From Motacilla alba alba (taxonomy: Eukaryota > Chordata > Aves > Passeriformes > Motacillidae), in assembly GCF_015832195.1 (NCBI RefSeq), contig NC_052021.1, positions 25,836,286 through 25,900,285 of the forward strand: a DNA stretch of 64,000 bases, in the 5' to 3' direction. The notes beneath the pieces are model-generated. The model had not been told where the DNA came from and did not search any database. It saw nothing but the letters and a program-made list of their open reading frames with translations. The translations under genes were made by a program, and so were the position numbers. Positions 12,257 to 27,200 of the stretch are shown piece by piece. How positions within the stretch are numbered: the stretch's first letter is position 1; each line of letters starts with the position of its first letter.

Positions 12257-15200
12257 CTGCAGAAAGGGAGGGGCAGGACATTCAGCATGAACACAGAAGA
12301 GAGTTCGTGACCTTACAAGTTATGTACAGCCAAAAACATCTGTAGGCCTTGTGCTCTTTGGGTCTGAGCTGGTAGGCTGGGCTGGAATCCTGTCATGAAG
12401 AGACAGATCTCTATTATATGGAAGGGACTTGTACATTTGATGAGGGTAGGAACTGAAGGAACTCGTCCTGGGTTTTCAGAGGAGCCAAGGGTCGATTTGG
12501 CTGACAAGTCAAGTCTCTGCAAATCACTGCCTCCAGCAAGTCTGAATACCTTGGCACAGATTAATAAATAGCTTTGCAAAATTGTGACTGGACAATGCAC
12601 TCCTGAGGCACAAGCTGCCCTATTGATCTGAACAGGTAACCCTAGGGCAGATCTTGGAACCCTTCACAACCCTATTCAGCAAATGGAAATGCAAAACAGG
12701 GTTATCATTCCAAAAAGGAGGATGTGCTGAGGTAAAATAAGGAGTATAGTAGAAAAACAGGATGAAATATGCCATGGAGAAGGTGGTGGGAGACTTAAAC
12801 AGAAAGCTTAGAGTATGAAGCTGCTCAGGGAATAAATGCTGCCGAGCAGGTATCAGAGAAGGCTGCTCAGAGTTCATGTGTACTGAGCAATGGGGTGTGC
12901 CTGAATGGGACTGGTCACAAGCAGATGCAGACAACGAGATGGGACAGTCAACACTGTTGTTCTTGAGGAAACAGCATGGTAAGACAGACATTTGCCAGAA
13001 GCAAATCAAGGCAGGAGTAGGAAAAGAGATGACAGCAGCAAGTATCATATTAAGGGAACTACCAAAACAACATAACTGGTGGGATCCTCACTGTCTTCAT
13101 CATATAATGTAGATGGGAAGGACATCTGAAAAGCTGGTTTAGTTCATCCCCTCACTTCAAAGTGGGTCAAGCTTAAAAATAAGAGTGCTCAGGATTTCTC
13201 TCTGGATCTATGAAATGGAACAATGGCCAGTGGTTCTAGCAAACAGAATAAAATAAGCTGGTTCCAGTGCAAAGAAGGCAGTGCAAACCTGTTTTACTTA
13301 CCTCCTTTTCTGTCAGCAAATTAACATCAATCATTTTCGTCTGGATTGGAACCAGGGTTAAGGGTTCAAAGGTCAGGCTGCCTCTGTTTTTGAAATTGTA
13401 CTGCAGCAGAAAGACAGAGATTGTACAATTTTAGAAATAGCTCTACCCAGATCACACTCCTGGGTTATGTCATCACTACAGAATAATGAAGGTAACATTC
13501 AGATGAGAGGGTAGCAACTTACAACAACATTTTTCTTACAGCTCAAGCAAAGAATCTTGATATAAACCTTAGTTACTTTTTTCAATGGTCCCTTTCTAAA
13601 GGTGAAAATTGTACAGGACTTCAGCTTGATGACTATATGATCATTTTCAGTCTGAATTTCTAAAAGCATAACCCAGCCAGACTGGCAACTATAATGTCAG
13701 AATCCGTCTGTAGTTTTGTTTCTACTGCCACTGACAGCTCCCTACCACAGAGGAAAATCCCAGCTTGAGATCAACCAGTTCAACAGCAATGACTCCAAGG
13801 GGCTGAATAAAGTTGCTTCAACACACAGAGAGAAAACAACTTAAAACAACTCTCACACACACATTTCAACCAATGGAAACTCTGCAGAAGCAAAACTGTC
13901 TTCTGTGCTCCCATAATCAAGGGAGACTTAGAACCAGCGTTCATCAATAAGGGTTTTTGGAGACCAGGAATCTTGAGTAGCATTTAACTGTCTGCAGCAT
14001 GGTCCCACATCAAGTTCCAGTACTTTAAGTTTTATAACCAGCAAGTCATGGAGAAAGGTGCATCTTGAGCAGGTCATTCACCTTGGTTTCAGCAGGGATA
14101 ACAAGGACAACGTTTTCTATCCGGATCCCAAAGGACCCATCTTCATAATAGCCAGGCTCTGCAGAAACAGACAGTAATTAACTAAGCCACATTGCTGCAC
14201 TCTGCAAGTACTTATTCCCTATGGCCAAACTTCCCCTCTATGTCTCTACTCCACTGAAGTCACTAAGCAATCTTGACATCAGGCAACCACAGAGGCAAAT
14301 TTCTGATGCTACTAAATCTGCACAAAAGCCCCGAGCAAGGTGACAGCAAAAGTTCTCAAAGAGAGAAGAAATAAGACAGGCAGCCCTCAAGCTTCAGAAT
14401 CTCCTTGGAATTCAAGAGAGAGCAATACTTGTGTTCAAATACCAGAAACTCTGAAAATATGAATGTCTTCATGAAAAGCAGGTAGGTAACCCCTTCCTCA
14501 AAACACTCTTTTAGAGACTGTTTCCCTGACTTCCTGAGAGGACTTTGCAGCCCTGAAGGAATGTAAGTCTCTCAGCAAACCCCAGCACACTGTTAATTTA
14601 CTGCTGGAAGAATAAGGCATGCAAAGATTTAACAGCTGCCTCAAATAGCCCATAGCGAAGACAGATTAGCTCCTGAAAGCTTGGTGTCCACCTTGTACTG
14701 CAGCCAGTTCTTGCACTGTATGCCAGAGCCAGCTGGCCAGCACAGCTCTTCTGAGGCCCGTGCTGTAGAGAGCAGGAAGCAGTCCTGCAGCACCCCACTG
14801 CAAAGGTGCTTCATGGAAGGTGAAAAGCCAATGTGAGGGTCTTTACCTAGAGAGCTTAAATGACAACTAAAACAGCAAGCTGAGGAGGCAGGCCCAGAGC
14901 TTTTGATCCTTTTTTGTGCATTTCCTTTACATCAGTCACATTTACTCCCTCCGCATCTTGAAGAGCTTGGTCCCTCCCCAGCGACCAGAGAGAATCACCA
15001 GTGCTAAATACCATCAGAGACAATCATGCCAGCCTCCAAGGGCTCATCTGCAAAGGTTTTGTAGCTAATGCCACATGGACCCTCATGCACATTTAGGAAA
15101 GAGCCAACTCCATGTCCTGTCCCGTGCAGGTAATCCAGGCCACAGTCCCACAAGGCAGAGCGGGCAAAGGAGTCTAGAAGGTGACCTGCAGACAGACAAG

Positions 15201-18200
15201 GAGAAAGAATTCAAACAAGTCAGGCTCCCTCAGAGACACTGATAATCATTCTGAAGGTTCAAACCCGGAAAACATAAATAAATAAAAAAAAAAAGCCCCA
15301 AACAAATAAAAACTACCACCACCCCCTCAAAAAGCCTCATCACCCACAAAGAAAGCATGTCATTGGATGGCTAGAAGTTACAGGGCAGATTTGACAATTC
15401 TGACATTCAATCCCTTTCTCAGCTAAAGAACCCTTCTCTTCTCCATTACACAGGTCTTCAAGAGATGTTTGTAACAGTAACATTGCATTGCTGCATGCTC
15501 TACTGACATTTTCAGGAAAGAATCTAATGGTTAAAAGTCCCACAGAGAATTCAGTACTGGTCTTAAAAGGAGCTGCACTTATTGAACTGAAAATAGGAGA
15601 ACTGTCAATTGTATTTGGTGGACTAATCAGCCAGGCTTTTTTGCCCAGAAGGCCACTCCTTTCACACAGTTTCAACCAGGGGGCACAGAATTTCTGTTGC
15701 CTTCATGCGAACACCAAGCCCATGTATCCAAGTTCAGATACCCTTCCGTTTCAGTTTGGGTTTCTCATAGCACTGTGCAGCTGCTTTTAACTCGCCTACC
15801 CAAGAATGCAAACTGAAGAAATCTCTAAAAAGAGCTGGTTTTGTATAAGATGTGACCAGGGAGAAAATAACTCTGTAACAAATTCACCAGAGGTGGACAA
15901 TAGGTCACAACTTCTCCTGCACAAAATAAAACCAGCTCCTTTGTGTGTCATATTCCCATGTATTTTCCCACTGATACAAGAGATTCCACAGTAACTGGAA
16001 GAGAATTAGCCAGTCCTTATGAAGCTGGAGAGTGACCTCTCACTTTGATAGGGCCATTAGTAAGAATAAAGACAACCTCCAAGCACATGTGTTGTGCCAT
16101 GACTGATGAAAGTCACATGAGTGCCACTGACTGATGAAAGTCACTATCATCCTAGAGACAGAGCACTTAAAAAATCCTTCAGACTGCTTGCCTCAGAATT
16201 TTCAGCACTGGTTGATGCTGAGACAGAAGGCATCAGTAATTCAGAATCCAAAGTCTTGTGATGGAAACAGACTGTTATATGAACATCTGCCTGATCTGCC
16301 TAGACCTGTCAATCATAACGCTGTTCTCAGACCACTTAATGGTTCTTCAGAGGTCAAAATACTCCAACTAACCAACCCACCTTTGGTTCCATTTGGGAAG
16401 ATGGCAGCACTCACAGCTATATGTCCCTTCAGGACATATGTGAAGCATTCCTGTCAAAGAAATGTGTGCCATAAGTAAAGAGGGAAAGGAAAAGCTTTGT
16501 ATTCCCCAAGAAGCGAGAGAGGCTGCATCTTGTAGCCAACTGCAAAGGATATGGAAAAACTTGCTCATGCCCTTGTGTGGCTGGTAATGCCAAAGCAAAC
16601 CGTGCAGAAGGAGTTTACATCACTCTGAAGATCCCTCTCCAGTAATTACAGAGAGACTATCACAAATTCAGACTGCAGGTTTAGCAGGAGCATTCACCTG
16701 TTCTACATGACTGATTCTCTTTCTGGCTGTACTTTTACTTCCTGGACATACCCTACAGCATATTTCTGTCACTAAGTGAACTATAATAATGAAATTAGTT
16801 TTTGTTCAGACTTATAAAAAGTTAAAGAAGCAATTTAAAATAAACAAAATTACACTGCTAAATTTCCAACACAGACCTTTTCAGGTAAGTCTGAGACTGA
16901 TTTTTTATATCATACACTACGCACAATCTGACTGGAGTCTTGCATCAGACACTGAGCCTTGCACTAAATTAGACCCCTTATTGGACAAACCAGTAATGTT
17001 TTGTCCTGGCTCCCTTATTGGACAAACCAGTAATGTTTCTCCTCAGTCTGCTGATTTTCTTATTTCTTAGAGGAAGCATGTTATTTTGCAGATGAGAGCT
17101 GTGCATTTTAAGATAGAAAGGTGTCAATTCTCTAAAACAGTTTCTGTTTTGGAAGTCTGAAGTATGACAGTCTCCTTTTCAGTCCTTATCCAAATGCTGC
17201 CACATACTGGTAAATAAATGGTAACTCCATAGAGAACTTTGACAGCATAGCAATAGAGCACATTACTAATTTAAGCATCTCTAATAATAAGGGTCAGACC
17301 ACAAACCACACAGTGATCCCAACTTACCTTTTCATAGGCTGATGGTGTGCCAAAATGCATTGTCCTGGTCACATCTGTTGTACCATCTCTTCAGAAGCAA
17401 ACAAAGATGCAGGAACCAGAGGGATGGGGGGAAAAGAAAGATCAAAGTGAGAATGCACAGTAAACCCAGTCACACTGCAGCAAACCAACCAAGCTCATAA
17501 ATGGATAAAGTCATCTGCTCTGTGCTACACAAGGCTGATGATGTAACCGCTCCTAATCTCAAAAATTCCTGAACACAATGCCCCAGATGCAGCAATAATG
17601 ATTTACAATTCACACTGTTATCTTTCAATCACAAGCATCCCAAAGCTCTTCCCAAATTAGAATCTAAACTGCTCATAAAAACGATGCTAATTTGAGGTTT
17701 AGCAACAGGTACCTGTCCATTGAGAACAGGCCAAATTCAGCCTATTTGTATGGAAGACGATTCACTAACAGCTTTAAAACACACACTTGGGCAAAATTGA
17801 CAGCTACCAGCTCAGAAAAGGGAAATGTAAGGGGGAACAGTATCCCTTTCATCTTCAGGGTACCTTGTGCTAAGATTTCTGCAAATCATCCTGCATTTGG
17901 ATAGGGGTTAATCTAATACGTCAGAAACTGGCTCTAAGTTCCTTCTGCAAACAGCATTTTGAGCCTGCTGTCAAAAACACAGTGGCTCTTGAAATAACGA
18001 GTTCCCTTTGAAACGCTCGCTCCTGTCCCTGTGCTCTTCCCCAGCGCACACAGGCCGAGGGCACAAAGAGCTCACGGTTTAACTTCTCAGCAGGGACAAG
18101 CAAAGCATCCCTGTCACAATGCTGTGGTAAGTGCCATTGATGTCCAGCTTACATTGTATCCAAAGGGCTGCTTTTCATAGTGGCACTAAGGAAATCGTTA

Positions 18201-21200
18201 ATTAGGCCATAGAGGGGAGGAAAAAAGATCTCCTTGTAAAAATCTTATCAAAGGATGTCTGTATGGTTCTTTTTCAAAGCTCTTCCTGACTGACATAACA
18301 AAAAGGCATAGCTCTAAAGACAAAGCCCATCTCAAAGAAGCAGCCAGGATTGTCCTGCATCTTCCTGAACAAGCCACTTCTCATCTATTTACACTGGTTA
18401 AAAACATCACTTCTTTCATTTTCCATGGAGTCAAGAGTTCCACAGTAAAGGAACTGAGGCCACTGAATGGCACTGTCAAAACACCATTGAGTGAGTTTTC
18501 AGACATGATGCCCTCCCAAAAAACATACCCAAGACCCAAGTGGCCACTGGGATGAGGAACCATGACTCTGAGTCTCTCTGAAAAGGCAGAGAGCACCACA
18601 GGGCAGTGCTGTCCTGCTTCTTTGCCCCACCTTGCCCTGACCTCAACATCAGTCTAATCTGCCCACAGGGCAGATCCTGCAGGGTAGGTGCCTCACCCAG
18701 CAGTGCAGGCTGCTGAGTAGGCAGCCCAAGGCTAAGCCAGGGCAGTCAGGCCTGCTCCCTGTTCCTGCAACTTAATACCAAAACCACCAGCTAAAGCACA
18801 GCTCCCATCACACTGGGGATGGATGGGACTCAGATGGGAACTGTACTTTGACATCTTGTCCCTGACCCCAGCAAGGCCTGTCAGCAGCCCTGATCTGTCT
18901 ACTCAAACCTCCACACTGCCTCGCTTGCCAAGGCAAATGTGAGCTGACCCTGCAGAGGTCATGGGGAAAAGAACACATGGCAGTTCAGCACCGTTCATCC
19001 ACTCACTTGTACTGTGCTCCCGAGTCCAGGAGGTAGATCTCATTCACTGACAGCGTTCTGTTGGTCTCAGGAACTGGCCTGCTCAGTTAAACACAAAGGT
19101 TTTTGTTCCACAGTTTTAAGGTCTCCAGCCCACGTCTGCAGTCCAGAAATCATATTAACTACAAGCTTGGATGTGTTGGCTCTGATTTCTTGTGGCAGTG
19201 ATGGAAATCCCACACATGCTGAGCCAGGGATCATACTGAGGAGAGGATTTGTATACAGCAAATGGCACTACAGTACAGAGCTTTGCTGCTTCCAGCAAAA
19301 CCCTCAACATCTGCTTCTGGATGTATTTCAGAACAGCCGTGGCACTTCATACTCATCCTTCCCAGACTTCCAGCCCCGAAATAGCCCTTTTCTATGGCCC
19401 TGAGCAGATCAGCATCATAACACATGCATGCTGCCAGCAAGGAAAGATCTTTACTTAGTAAGGAGTAAAGAAAGATAGCAAGCAACATCTCCCCGGAGTA
19501 CTCTGTTGCGACTCCATGAGGAAGTGAGACAGCTTGTTCCAACTGTGTTTGCTGAAGGTTGAAAGGAGAAGCTGTGTTTCTCTTACTTGTAGTGAATGAT
19601 GGCTCCATTTGGACCTGTGCTTGATATGGTAGCAAAACTCAATTCAACAAAGTCTTTCTGCTGACTGAAAGAAAAGATTGTGATCACTACAGCAGAAGTG
19701 AGAGGAGCACACCAAGCACCTAGGGCACCTGGAGTTTCACATCACCTCAGCCTTTCCCTTGGCTTTGAAAGCCACCTGGACAAGCAAATTTGGGTAGAAG
19801 AAATGTACCATTTGAAGCCCTCTTCTCCCAGCCATCTGTTTTTCAGATCTACTCTTTCCATAGAAGAAGAAAATTCACAACTCAAATCACCCAGGAAGAG
19901 ATGTGCTGAACAATTTCTACTTTGTTACTTATTTACTCAAAGGCATTTTAGAGGTCCTGCTGATACATACATGGGAGTAACTCTCAAAATAAATGGTGCT
20001 CTTTCCCTATCAGAAGAGGAAGAAATTTGACTTTAAAATAAACATTTCTCTGCGGTAAGGAAACAACTATCTTGTATTTAAGTGTCCTAACCTGCAGTAC
20101 TCCTCATTGCTATCTCAAAAGGCAAGTGGACAGGATCCAGTGGGCTGGGACTTGTATTTCCCAAGAGACCCAATTCTTCCCCAACTCTTTCAAGTTTTCA
20201 AATAAATCCACTAGTAAAGGTCCTCAGGTAAAATATATCTGCAAGTGAGATGCATTTCTAAAGAATTAAATAAAAACAATGGATAAAAAAAGCCACCCAG
20301 AAAACCTCCTCAGAGTAGATTTACTTTTTACCTGCGGAACTCCTCTGCTTTGTCTGCAGCAACTATTTCTGTTACTGTTCCCTTTGGGACCTGTGAACAA
20401 GGACATGGGTTAGATTAGTGCAAACAAGCAAAGAAAACCCTATATGCTTAAACACTGGCTCTTGTCTGTACCGTATGAAACCCTGGAAGTGGCTTCTTTC
20501 CAGGTTTTCTGTCCTCATTCCTCAGTAATGACAAACACAAACCCAGCAACATTGTGCAGGGCATTTGAGAAGAAGGAAGTGGAGACAGACACAGCAGGAT
20601 TGCTGAACCCTGACTAGGGAGCAGTTAGTGCAGTACTAACTTCACTGAGATGTGCACAGGCAACCTCTCACAAGGCAACAACTCTTCACAGTCAGGTGAC
20701 ACTAAGCTTAAATAGTTCTCTTTACCAACCCATGCTGTTAGAAATTTTATGCTTTTAAATCAGGAATGGAAGCAGTTGCAGAAAACACAAAGTGTGTTAA
20801 ATTTCACTTTAGGCATTTGATAAATTCAAACCTGTGACCCAACTTCCCCTGGACTGGAAAACAGGCGAAGCAGGGCAAGAGCTAGGTTTCATAACCCCTG
20901 AGGCTGACTTCTTGAGGTACTCAGACATGCAAAAAGGCACCTTCTGGAAGCCATCATGCCTTCTCCATAAATAAAGCCAACAGACTCAGACATGCAGTGG
21001 CACAGCTTAGTAAGTTGCTGTGTAACACGTGGCACTCTGCACATCCACTGAGTACTTCTAACCCAGCGAATACACAAATAATTTGTTTTTATCCCATTTT
21101 CACTGCACCTCCCATTCATAAATGCCAGATTTGTTCACACTGGCAGACAATGCTGATTATCATGAGAATAATTCCAAAGAATTGTATGAAGCTGAATATT

Positions 21201-24200
21201 ATTTCATGATTCACACTACCAAACCAGCACAAGACAGCATTAACACTACACTAAGCCTGTTCAGGTAATTTCTCACTTGTCTGTATAAAATGAATGGGAG
21301 AATGTTTTCCAAAAAAATTCATTCAGCCTTGGATAAAAGCATGTTTGAAATCCTCACAAAATAACCCAAACCACCAGATAAACCCCCTACTGTTTCCCCA
21401 TTTTCAGTAAAGCCACTATAAAGACTAACAAAAAAGTTTATGCTGTTGAAGAATTTTGCACAGCAACAGAATCTCCAAGTTAAAAAAAGTTATACAATAC
21501 CTCTTTTTCCAGCCAGTTAAAGAGCTCACACAGGGCAACAGCATCTTTAATCTATGTTAAAAAAGGCACAAGAAAAGGGAATTGAGAAGGAGCAAGATTT
21601 ATCAAGCCTCAGTATAAACAGGTTTTGATGCAAAAGAATTCAACCTGCAAGTTTCGGAAACACAAACTAAGAGATGATCCAAGAGGTATTTTCAGGTTTT
21701 GCACTCTGTAATTAATATAAACACTGGAAATGTATCTGGAGAGTTAAATGAAAGTTAGTAATTACTGCTCGGACATATCTTACTTACTGTGTGAAGTCTG
21801 GCTTTACCCCACACATCACTTTCAAGACTATTTTGCTTTAGCAGCCAAGATCTTGCATCTCAGACCGCAGAAGGCAACCACACGATACATCTGGTGATGT
21901 GACAGGGGAACATGTCCTTTGGGCACACAGCCACCACACAGTCTCTGCCACACAGCTTCTGGCTCTCTTGCCTCATGATCCCCATTTTTGTTCCTTTCTT
22001 TTTTCTACATGCTTGCAGCATGTAGGGGCAAGAAGCAGGAGATGTGTACGAGAACAAGGCACAATTTTGTCCTCAGGTGGCAGGTGACAAAGTGCCTCTT
22101 CTCAGTACAACTATTTTTACTTCCCCTTAACTAATAGGGAGAAAAAAAAAACATTGAAATAGAAAGTACTGGTTCCCAAGAAGCTGCAGAAAATATGGGA
22201 CAGGCCCAAAACTGCCAGCCCTGCTTCAACTAGCACATTCTCTTATTGTGAAAACTGCTGCTTGAAAACTAACAGGAGATAAACAAGAGAAAAGTTCAGC
22301 CCCACCATGAACCTGTTTCAAAGGCAGATTCCTTGCTTGAAAATATGAAGCTTCCTGAGAAATCAGCCTCATTTCCAGTGTCATGATGGCAAGACTAAAA
22401 GAGTGCTTTGAGGACACTGGCTGCTTCTGAACATCTTGGCCTGCACTTTGCACCATGTGTCAAAGAATTTCTGTGTGTTATTTAGGCTGTGTTTATTCAA
22501 GTGAAAACAATTTGAAGACTCCACTGACAAAGACAACAGAACTAGCAAAGGGGAAACATCCCTTTAAGAGCCCACACTGCAAACAATATTTCTCAAGTCT
22601 GCACAGTCTTCCCACAGAACAAGGCTGTTTCCTCACACTACTGCAAATGTTGTTCTTCAAGGGAATGCAAACCAAGCAAAAAACCTGCTCCGACAGCAGT
22701 AGATGTCTGACAGAAGACCTTTTATCCTGCCATCCAAATTCTTATTTGCTTTTTATCCAAAACATTAAAACTGAAAGGAAAATGTTATTTCTTTCCCTAA
22801 AAGTAAAGCAAACCTGTTGCCATGTGCAAGGAGACACTCAAGGCTTCACTTACATGTGCTCTTCTCATGCCTTCTGTTTCTGCTGCGTTCTTCACAGCTT
22901 TTGCAATGCAGATGGGGGTATATGGGGTGAGGTATCGGTAAGCCTGCAGCAGAAGGACAGGGATTACTTGTGGATTAGTCAGACTACATAATCCTACAGA
23001 TTTAATAACTCAGCCTGGCCACAATTTGTACTTTGGCAGCCTCTTTCAACCTTCAGCACTGTCAGATGCTGGTTGCCAGCAGTCAGCTAAGTGCACTGGG
23101 GAATAGACAGGAGAAACAGTCCCTGACTGAAGGAAGAACAGCCACAGGGAAATCCAAAGAACTAAACAATATGTCAGGAACCAGGGTGAAGACCTGGATA
23201 TCCTAAATACCATATATCTATATCAATGTCTGAGCCACAGATTCCTGTTGCTGATGGATGCTGAAGGCCCAGAGGCCAATGAGAAACACTAATCCCTGAT
23301 GCTATAGTAGAACTTAGGCTGCAGAAACGACCTAAAAGCCACCTTGATTTGTTACCTGACAGCCACCCTCAAGCAGCAGGGAGCAAAGGGTACCCAGCCC
23401 AGGTACCAAGCACTGAGCACCACCACTGTTAATGCTCAGAAGCTCTGACAAACACATCAAGAACTGAGGAAACAGGAAAGGCCTTTGCAAAGCTCAGCTT
23501 TACATGCTGCCAGTTCTGAAAGGAGCTTACATCAGTGGTTTGAGACAAAGCTTTCCTGTGCTTGGATGGGGTGACCCTGCATTAACAACTAGTAACTGAT
23601 CCCTTACTACTGCACACTTCCTCAAACACCAGCTGTCCTTAGATTAGCAGGAATGCTTGGCTGCTTTCAGCACATCTTCAGAAATTCACTAGCTGAGGTG
23701 ACTTGCCCAAATCTCATCACACTTGGCATCAGAAGAAGAACCAAGTCTTTTGCCCGGTTTTCTGCTCTACCCATTATATATCAGGAGATGGGATGAGCAC
23801 CTAAAGAAGCACAGCCCAAGCAACACGTTTCCTACTTTAAATGCATCAGTATACATATATATATCACTCAAACTCAAGGAAAGGCCCAGTAGATCCTCTG
23901 CAAAGACTAAATTCACATAAATCCTACAGGCTTACAATTTCCAAATTCTTAAAAACAGCAAAGCAACTACACTACATAATGCAGAAACTAAATTACAGAA
24001 GAAGTCACAAGAAAGTCAGAGAAGTCCTTTTATCAACCAGGAAAAATAGTCAGATTCTTAGTTTGGCTTGCCCTTTATAGATACTGGTAAGTACTATTAT
24101 TCTTCTGTGAAAAGTATATTTACATGCAGCTGTAAACAAATCTGTGAAGGGTTTGCAGATCTGTGTTTAATAATGGAATGGATTTTTGCCAGTGTCAATA

Positions 24201-27200
24201 TTTGGCTCTGATGGAGACAGACAGTAGATGGACTTCCAGCACTGGTGTTCTTCACACCAGCTGAGCAACTGGCCTGGAGTGCTTTGAAGTGGTGGAGAGC
24301 CAGGGAGGAACTAGAAAAACTCTGGCTCTTTCAGTGACTCTCTAAGTGGCTTTTAATCAAGACATTTCAGTCCTCCTTGCCTGCTTTCAATTGCACAGAG
24401 CTCCTTGAGGCAGGGACTCTCCCAATTGCACACAGAGTACATGAAGCACTGTAATGAATCAGTATCAACCAAAACTTGCAGTGCTCACAGGGTAAATAAT
24501 GTCACTCCAACTCATTATATTCCTTTCTCTAGCTCAGACCTTCTGTACTTCTCCATATGGATACTCTACATAAATCAACTACAGCAGCTCACCCAAACTG
24601 GGGATAGATCATTGACTGCAACTACAGCAAGGGGCTTCCTACTCTGAAGTCAAAAGAACAACAATTTATCCTGAATGCTCCATAGACACTGTGCTGTCAG
24701 TATTCTGCATTAGGAGGCCTAGAAATAGATTGATGGTGTCTGAAGATTTAACCCTAGACAGGGACCAAAAACCTCATTTTTACATTACAAAAACCTGTAT
24801 ATTTACTCACAATATCTGTTAGTTACTAGACATCACTGTAAACTGGACACTATTTCAGAGAATGTGATCTCCAGCAAACAAGAGATGTACACAAGATGCA
24901 TGGGAACCAGCTCATTTGTCCACAGCTGCTGTGTCCTTCCCCAGGTATCTTTCATGCCTACTAGAATATTAGGTGGACAGAGGGAGTCCCAGACAGCAAG
25001 TTCAAAAGGATAGCAAGATATAGCATGTATGGCTGTGCAGAAATTATTCTGATGCTACAACTGTCCCTCAGCAGATGCACTAAGTGCATGGACAACCAGT
25101 GTCTGCAGGTTGTGTCCTCACAAGATTCCCTCCTACAACAACTGCCATATTCTCCCTCCTGCCTTCAGTAAAGGACATCACATACTGCCTGATATCCTCA
25201 AGTCACTGAACTAAATAAGGGCAACCACCCTCACACACTCAGATCAAGCCAAATGCACTCTCCCAGAAGTCCTGCTCAACTTTCCTGCTTCCATTTTTGC
25301 AAGTTTCCAGTTCTTGCTGCTCATCCACATGAGGCTGATGCTCCACCCATGGGCAGAATGACCTGAGTTCACCCTGCTGCCTCTTCCCTCCCCTCTCTCA
25401 CTGAACTTGTTTTATCTTAAGCTGACAATTCTTTGGATAAATCGGCTTAGGGAGTTGGAAGGGCAGCTCCAGCAGGAGCAACCCCAGGATTACCAACCCC
25501 TCGATACCTCAGCATGGCTGGATCCCTTCTGCACAAGCTCCAGCCTGCATTGGACTTTGTAGAGGGGAAACTGAGGCCAGCTGGCCTCACTAACACCCTT
25601 CCTAACCACACCAAGCAGAGAAGAGTAAAGCATTTTCCCCTGCTAGAACCACTGACCTTGGGAATGGCCTCAGTCAAAGCATAGCTGGCTTTGTCACTGA
25701 GCCACACTTTCTCCTTGGGTGAGAGGCCTGCTCCAACAGCCTGCAGCTCCGACAGGATAGATCCATAGGGCATCACCTGGATTTTGAACTCAGGTTCCAG
25801 AGTGGAGTCAAGCTGTAAGTGCTCTCTCACAGCTGGGTCCATCATCCTGTCACCATCAATGAAGAGCCTGAGAAACAAATTGGAGAGATCAAATAGGTGA
25901 GACCACATCCAACAGTGGCTGGAGTAAAGGAGGGAAGGAAAAACCATTCTGGCAACATTTCAGGGAGAAAGGAAATCATTAATTAAGCACTCTACTTTGT
26001 CCTATGTCATTTTAACTACCAGCTTTCACACAGTTTAAACCCCAATTTCAAATTATGATGTGCCACCCCAATTAGAGGAAAGAACTGATAGCATTTCTAT
26101 TTGTATGACACAGTCAAAATGGCTACATCCCATCACTGTGCTTGAAACGGGAAAGTAACAGAGGCAAGTAACAGCCACTCTCAAACTTTTAAGGGCACCA
26201 TCTGGAAAGAGAAAAGCTACTGTAGTTCTAAGTATCACATTGCTCTCGCTTTCATTGAGTTGAGAAGTTCAGCTCAACCTTCACACAGCCTGTACTCACT
26301 GACCCAGTCAGGTTTTACCTTAGATGGATCTAAGTAGCAGCTTACAGGTGCCTCCAAAGAAACTGTGCTTGCTGACGCTCAATATATGGGGCAGTCACAG
26401 GAAAGAAGCCTTCTGTTATAAGCCAGCCCTGAAACTTTCCTGCACTGTCCCTGCAGTTTTGAAGTGACTCAGCAATTAGACTTTTCCCTAAAGTTTGTAA
26501 TGTCCAGGCCAGCCACATTTCACCCAGAGCTCCAAAGGCCCTACACATTATCCCAGCATGACAGAGGATTCTGCCATCGTGCCCAAGGTCACCCAGCAAG
26601 CCAGCCACGGTGCTGAGGAGTGCAGCAGAGCTCTTGGCTGCCTCCCTAGCTCTGATCAAGGGAGGAGGGTAACTAATGTTGGAGATAAAAGAGCTCAGAA
26701 AGGACACTAAAGTACCCAAGCATAGGTGTTTTGAAAAGACAAATACTTTGCTAGAACAGCTCTCTCCCAGAAAAATGCATCTTGGGGAAGGGAATACAAG
26801 CACCTGATTGTGTTCATTCCTATGACGGCATATGCAAAAAACACAGGATTGTACTCAACGTCAGAGCCTCGAAGGTTGAAAAGCCCTGAAAAATAAGAAC
26901 ACCAAGAATCACAGTCCTGGTTCATCTTCTGCAACATTAGAGAAAACCAAAAATAATCTCACAAAAACACAGGCAAGCAATGAGACATCATGGGTGCAGG
27001 CTGTGAGTCCAGCTCCCACACAGCTGTCCCCACAGCCTGCTTCATTCCTGGCAATCCTAAATTTATGCCAGGAGATGGCACCAAAACCACAGTATGAACA
27101 CTCCTGGGTGTTTAAACTGGTGTTTAACTTCTAAAGGAGGGCTGGCTTGGAAAAAAACAGGTACAGGCAAGGAAAGACAAGGACACGTGTACAAAAGGTA

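Noticed and set aside
22455..22991. 178-codon plus-strand open frame in XPNPEP1
   Set aside because: It runs antisense across XPNPEP1 exon 10 and intron sequence, with no domain similarity; the minus-strand exon explains the constraint.
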